DNA of 6,452 nt from Acidobacteriaceae bacterium (GTDB lineage: Bacteria; Acidobacteriota; Terriglobia; Terriglobales; Acidobacteriaceae): positions 1 through 6,452 of the forward strand of contig JASHUH010000640.1 of assembly GCA_030040115.1 (NCBI GenBank), written 5' to 3'. A program made the position numbers and the translations under genes. Shown here one piece after another: positions 4,748-6,452 of the stretch (its first letter is position 1; each line of letters opens with the position of its first letter). Under the pieces are notes generated by a model. It was not told the DNA's origin. It worked only from the letters and a program-made list of their open reading frames with translations, and did no database searches.

Positions 4748-5800
4748 CTATTCGTGCCCCTCCGGCATCGAAGTTCCAGCCCCTGATCCCTCATCCCTGT
4801 TCCCTGATCCCTGCTTTTTCCCCAGCCACTTCTTCGTATTCAGCAACTGCCGGTTATCCAGCGCCCAAACCTTCCCTGTCAATTCGTCCGGCGCCCGGCC
4901 TTCCCGCGCCGATTTCTCGAATTCGCTCTCCACCGCCCGCATCTTGGCGTCCAGGTCATCGATAAAATTCAGCGCCAGCGCTTCGGGAAGCATGGGCAAT
5001 TTCGGCGATCCAAACTCCAACTTTCCGTGATGGCTCAGGATCATGTGCAACACCAGCGTCCGCAGGCGTTCCGGAAAATCCGGCAGTTCCGCAATGGTCT
5101 TCTCCACCAGGTCCACACCCATCTGGATGTGTCCCAGTAGCACCCCCTCCACCGTGTAATCGAAGCCGGTCTCCCAGCTCAGCTCACGAATTTTGCCAAT
5201 GTCGTGCAAAATCACACCGGTCACGAGCAGATCGCGGTCGAGCAGCGGATAATGCGCGGCCACCTTCTCGGCCAGCCCCAGAAGGCTCACCACGTGTTCC
5301 AGCAAGCCGCCCAACCACGCATGATGAAGTTGCCGCGCTGCCGGAGCTTCGCGGTAATCCCGGGCAATGGCGGGGTCGGCTGCCAGCGTCTTGAGCAGCC
5401 GCTGCAAATGGGGGTTGGTCAGGCCTTCCACCGCTGCGTTCAGCCGGCTCCAAAGCTCGGCAATGTCGTGCGCGGTTGCAGGCAGCAGATCCGATTTTTC
5501 CACCTCGCTCGGCGCCGCCCGGCGCAACTGCTCCACCTTGAGCTGGCAACGCTCGTCGAACCGCGAAACGCAGCCTCGCACCTTCACCGTGTCGCCACGC
5601 TCAAAATCCCTGGCAATGCGCGGATCCCCCGGGTCCCACACCCGTGCTTCCACCTGGCCCGTCCTGTCGCCAAACATCAGGCTCAAATACGGCTTGTTTT
5701 GTTTCGTGGTCCGTTGCTGTTTGGCCAGCACCAGGAAAAACGAGACAAAATTCTTCGTCTCGTCGAAGCCGGCGAGATCGGCAACGTAAATATCCTTCAT
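4748..5800 (-). CDS. YhaM-type OB-fold/HD domain protein (probable 3'-5' exoribonuclease)
   Basis: The 350-aa protein has an N-terminal OB-fold (about residues 18-95: SFFLVLAKQQRTTKQ, YLSLMFGDRTGQVEARVWD, GDTVKVRGCVSRFDE), a helical linker and an HD metal-dependent domain. HD-type positions are His169 (GLLEHVVSL), His199-Asp200 (ILHDIGK), His224 (GHIQMG), His257-His258 (LSHHGKLEFG) and Asp282 or Asp284 (FIDDLDAKM). This order is that of B. subtilis YhaM, a Mn-dependent 3'-5' exoribonuclease that trims RNA, so a role in RNA turnover is likely but not proven. I start at the ATG at 5800 (MKDIYVADL), because a candidate promoter would place transcription start just before it and homologues I recall begin in this way; the ATG at 5815 adds five residues. 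The last ~20 residues are odd: QGSGNRDEGSG is encoded by a 7-bp tandem repeat (4781-4815), so the natural C-terminus probably lay near KKWLGKK. Confidence 0.9.
   Translation of the reverse strand: MKDIYVADLAGFDETKNFVSFFLVLAKQQRTTKQNKPYLSLMFGDRTGQVEARVWDPGDPRIARDFERGDTVKVRGCVSRFDERCQLKVEQLRRAAPSEVEKSDLLPATAHDIAELWSRLNAAVEGLTNPHLQRLLKTLAADPAIARDYREAPAARQLHHAWLGGLLEHVVSLLGLAEKVAAHYPLLDRDLLVTGVILHDIGKIRELSWETGFDYTVEGVLLGHIQMGVDLVEKTIAELPDFPERLRTLVLHMILSHHGKLEFGSPKLPMLPEALALNFIDDLDAKMRAVESEFEKSAREGRAPDELTGKVWALDNRQLLNTKKWLGKKQGSGNRDEGSGAGTSMPEGHE
4781..4815 (-). repeat. Second heptamer tandem repeat (5 units of ATCAGGG type) inside the YhaM-like gene
   Basis: On the plus strand the units are CCCTGAT, CCCTCAT, CCCTGTT, CCCTGAT, CCCTGCT, with exactly 7-bp spacing. 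The array is translated in the 3' end of the YhaM-like gene into a Gly/Ser/Arg-rich tail. Its motif differs from the AGTTCTC arrays near 3314-3542, but period, degeneracy and position at a gene boundary are the same. Confidence 0.85.
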
Positions 5801-5810
5801 GCTGCCCGCA

Positions 5811-5840
5811 AGCATACAACATCCGCGATCAGGCTCTCAA
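5811..5840 (-). promoter_or_regulatory. Candidate promoter of the YhaM-like gene
   Basis: On the minus strand TTGAGA (5840-5835, five of six bases of TTGACA) is followed after 18 nt by TATGCT (5816-5811, four of six bases of TATAAT). Initiation about 7 nt further on would fall near 5804, immediately before the ATG at 5800 and downstream of the ATG at 5815. If real, the mRNA has almost no leader and only the shorter protein can be made. The match is moderate and the spacing slightly long. Confidence 0.35.
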
Positions 5841-5849
5841 AGCGAGCCT
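5831..5849. other. Inverted repeat AGGCTC-N7-GAGCCT in the divergent intergenic region
   Basis: A perfect 6-bp inverted repeat with a 7-nt spacer lies between the divergent YhaM-like and GNAT genes. Its left arm overlaps the candidate -35 of the YhaM-like gene, so it could be an operator. At this length chance is a real alternative. Confidence 0.25.
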
Positions 5850-5882
5850 CCGCTGTGCCAACATGAATGAAGCAGGTTTGGC

Positions 5883-6350
5883 ATGGATTCTCGTTCTTAC
5901 GACAATGGCGAGGACCTTACCATCCGCGAGATGCGGCCGGACGATGCGCCCGAGGTCAGAGTCTTGTGCGGCCAACTCGGCTACAAGCGTTCGCCTGAAG
6001 CGATTCGCGCATGGATTGAGAGTCTTGGCCACCATGGTCAGCCCCAGACGGCATTCGTCGCCTGCATGGGCAAAGAAATCGTGGGCTGGATCGAAATCTC
6101 CATCGAGCGCCGTTTGCAAACTCCGCCGTTTGCGTTTATCGGCGGTCTGGTGGTGAAAGAAGGCAGGCGTGGAAGAGGAATCGGGCGCCGCCTCTGCGTG
6201 CGGGCCGAGGCTTGGAGTTGGGAACGGGAGGTCGACACGCTCCGGCTCACCTCGCGCAGCACGCGGCGCGACGCGCATCGCTTCTACATTCGCGACGGCT
6301 ATCGCGTCATCAAAAGCTCGTTGGTTTTCGAAAAGACCCGACCGCGGTAA
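5883..6350 (+). CDS. GNAT-family N-acetyltransferase
   Basis: GNAT enzymes transfer an acetyl group from acetyl-CoA to an amine of a small molecule or protein. The 155-aa protein has the whole fold in order. LTIREMRPDDAPEVRVL (residues 12-28) is the first strand and helix, AFVACMGKEIVGWIEI (57-72) the central hairpin, and FIGGLVVKEGRRGRGIGRRL (85-104) the strand plus acetyl-CoA pyrophosphate loop, with R/Q-x-x-G-x-G/A as RRGRGIG. LRLTSRSTRRDAHRFYIRDGYR (120-141) has the usual A-x-x-F-Y-x-x-x-G-Y ending. The general style resembles aminoglycoside-type acetyltransferases, but the substrate cannot be deduced. The ATG at 5883 has CAGGT (5873-5877) 5 nt upstream; two ATGs at 5863 and 5867 are out of frame. 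It is divergent from the YhaM-like gene, and a strong hairpin lies 47 nt after its stop. Confidence 0.92.
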   Translation: MDSRSYDNGEDLTIREMRPDDAPEVRVLCGQLGYKRSPEAIRAWIESLGHHGQPQTAFVACMGKEIVGWIEISIERRLQTPPFAFIGGLVVKEGRRGRGIGRRLCVRAEAWSWEREVDTLRLTSRSTRRDAHRFYIRDGYRVIKSSLVFEKTRPR

Positions 6351-6397
6351 ACCCTCCGCGCGCAAAGGCCGGCCAAATCTTCTCCCCACAACACAAA

Positions 6398-6426
6398 CCG
6401 GGCCGGGAAGCGCAATCCCGGCCCGG
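6398..6426. terminator. Perfect 11-bp GC-rich hairpin after the GNAT gene
   Basis: CCGGGCCGGGA (6398-6408) and TCCCGGCCCGG (6416-6426) form a perfect stem around a 7-nt loop. It starts 47 nt downstream of the GNAT stop, so termination of that gene is the simplest role. On the plus strand no T-tract follows. On the minus strand the stem is followed by TTTGTGTTGT, so it would work better as a terminator for a gene arriving from the right, or in both directions. The remaining bases of 6351-6452 show nothing else. Confidence 0.6.
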
Positions 6427-6452
6427 CAATGGTGAACTGTTTCCCGCAAACC

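Noticed and set aside
5204..5866. 220-codon open frame on the plus strand opposite the YhaM-like gene
   Set aside because: It is a shadow of a gene with clear HD and OB-fold motifs; no family pattern is visible in it.

Overview
The window reads as a piece of a GC-rich bacterial chromosome, most likely from Acidobacteriota. That placement is an inference from protein style and from degenerate 7-bp tandem repeats (AGTTCTC-type and ATCAGGG-type) that I associate from memory with acidobacterial intergenic DNA; no search was run. Gene density is high, with short gaps, overlapping start/stop codons and no tRNA, rRNA, CRISPR array or transposase gene.

Left part (1-3280, all minus strand, transcribed right to left): aroC (chorismate synthase), then a two-gene unit (a 162-aa protein of unknown function overlapping by 14 nt with a 170-aa HEPN-like protein), then def (peptide deformylase) and fmt (methionyl-tRNA formyltransferase, running off the left edge). 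def and fmt carry out the two halves of the N-formylmethionine cycle and are separated by only 7 nt. The two-gene unit sits between aroC and def like a cassette. Its base composition is visibly lower in GC than the flanking housekeeping genes, and it is the best candidate here for a poorly described system.

Middle (3281-3546): a 266-bp divergent gap between aroC and an EVE-domain gene. It holds two arrays of a degenerate heptamer in opposite orientations, with a 26-bp inverted repeat (one mismatch) between them and a compound hairpin in the centre. The right array ends 4 nt before the EVE start codon.

Right part: the EVE-domain gene (3547-3927, +) is followed by a type II toxin-antitoxin pair with a VapB-like antitoxin and a VapC PIN-domain RNase (3984-4717, +, GTGA overlap). 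Converging on it is a YhaM-type OB-fold/HD phosphohydrolase or 3'-5' exoribonuclease (4748-5800, -), whose 3' end is made of a second heptamer array translated into a Gly/Ser-rich tail. Divergent from that is a GNAT acetyltransferase (5883-6350, +), followed by a perfect 11-bp GC-rich hairpin near the right edge.

Functionally, the window combines core metabolism and translation (aroC, def, fmt), RNA turnover (YhaM-like), and small accessory modules linked to RNA or nucleic-acid control (HEPN pair, EVE, VapBC).
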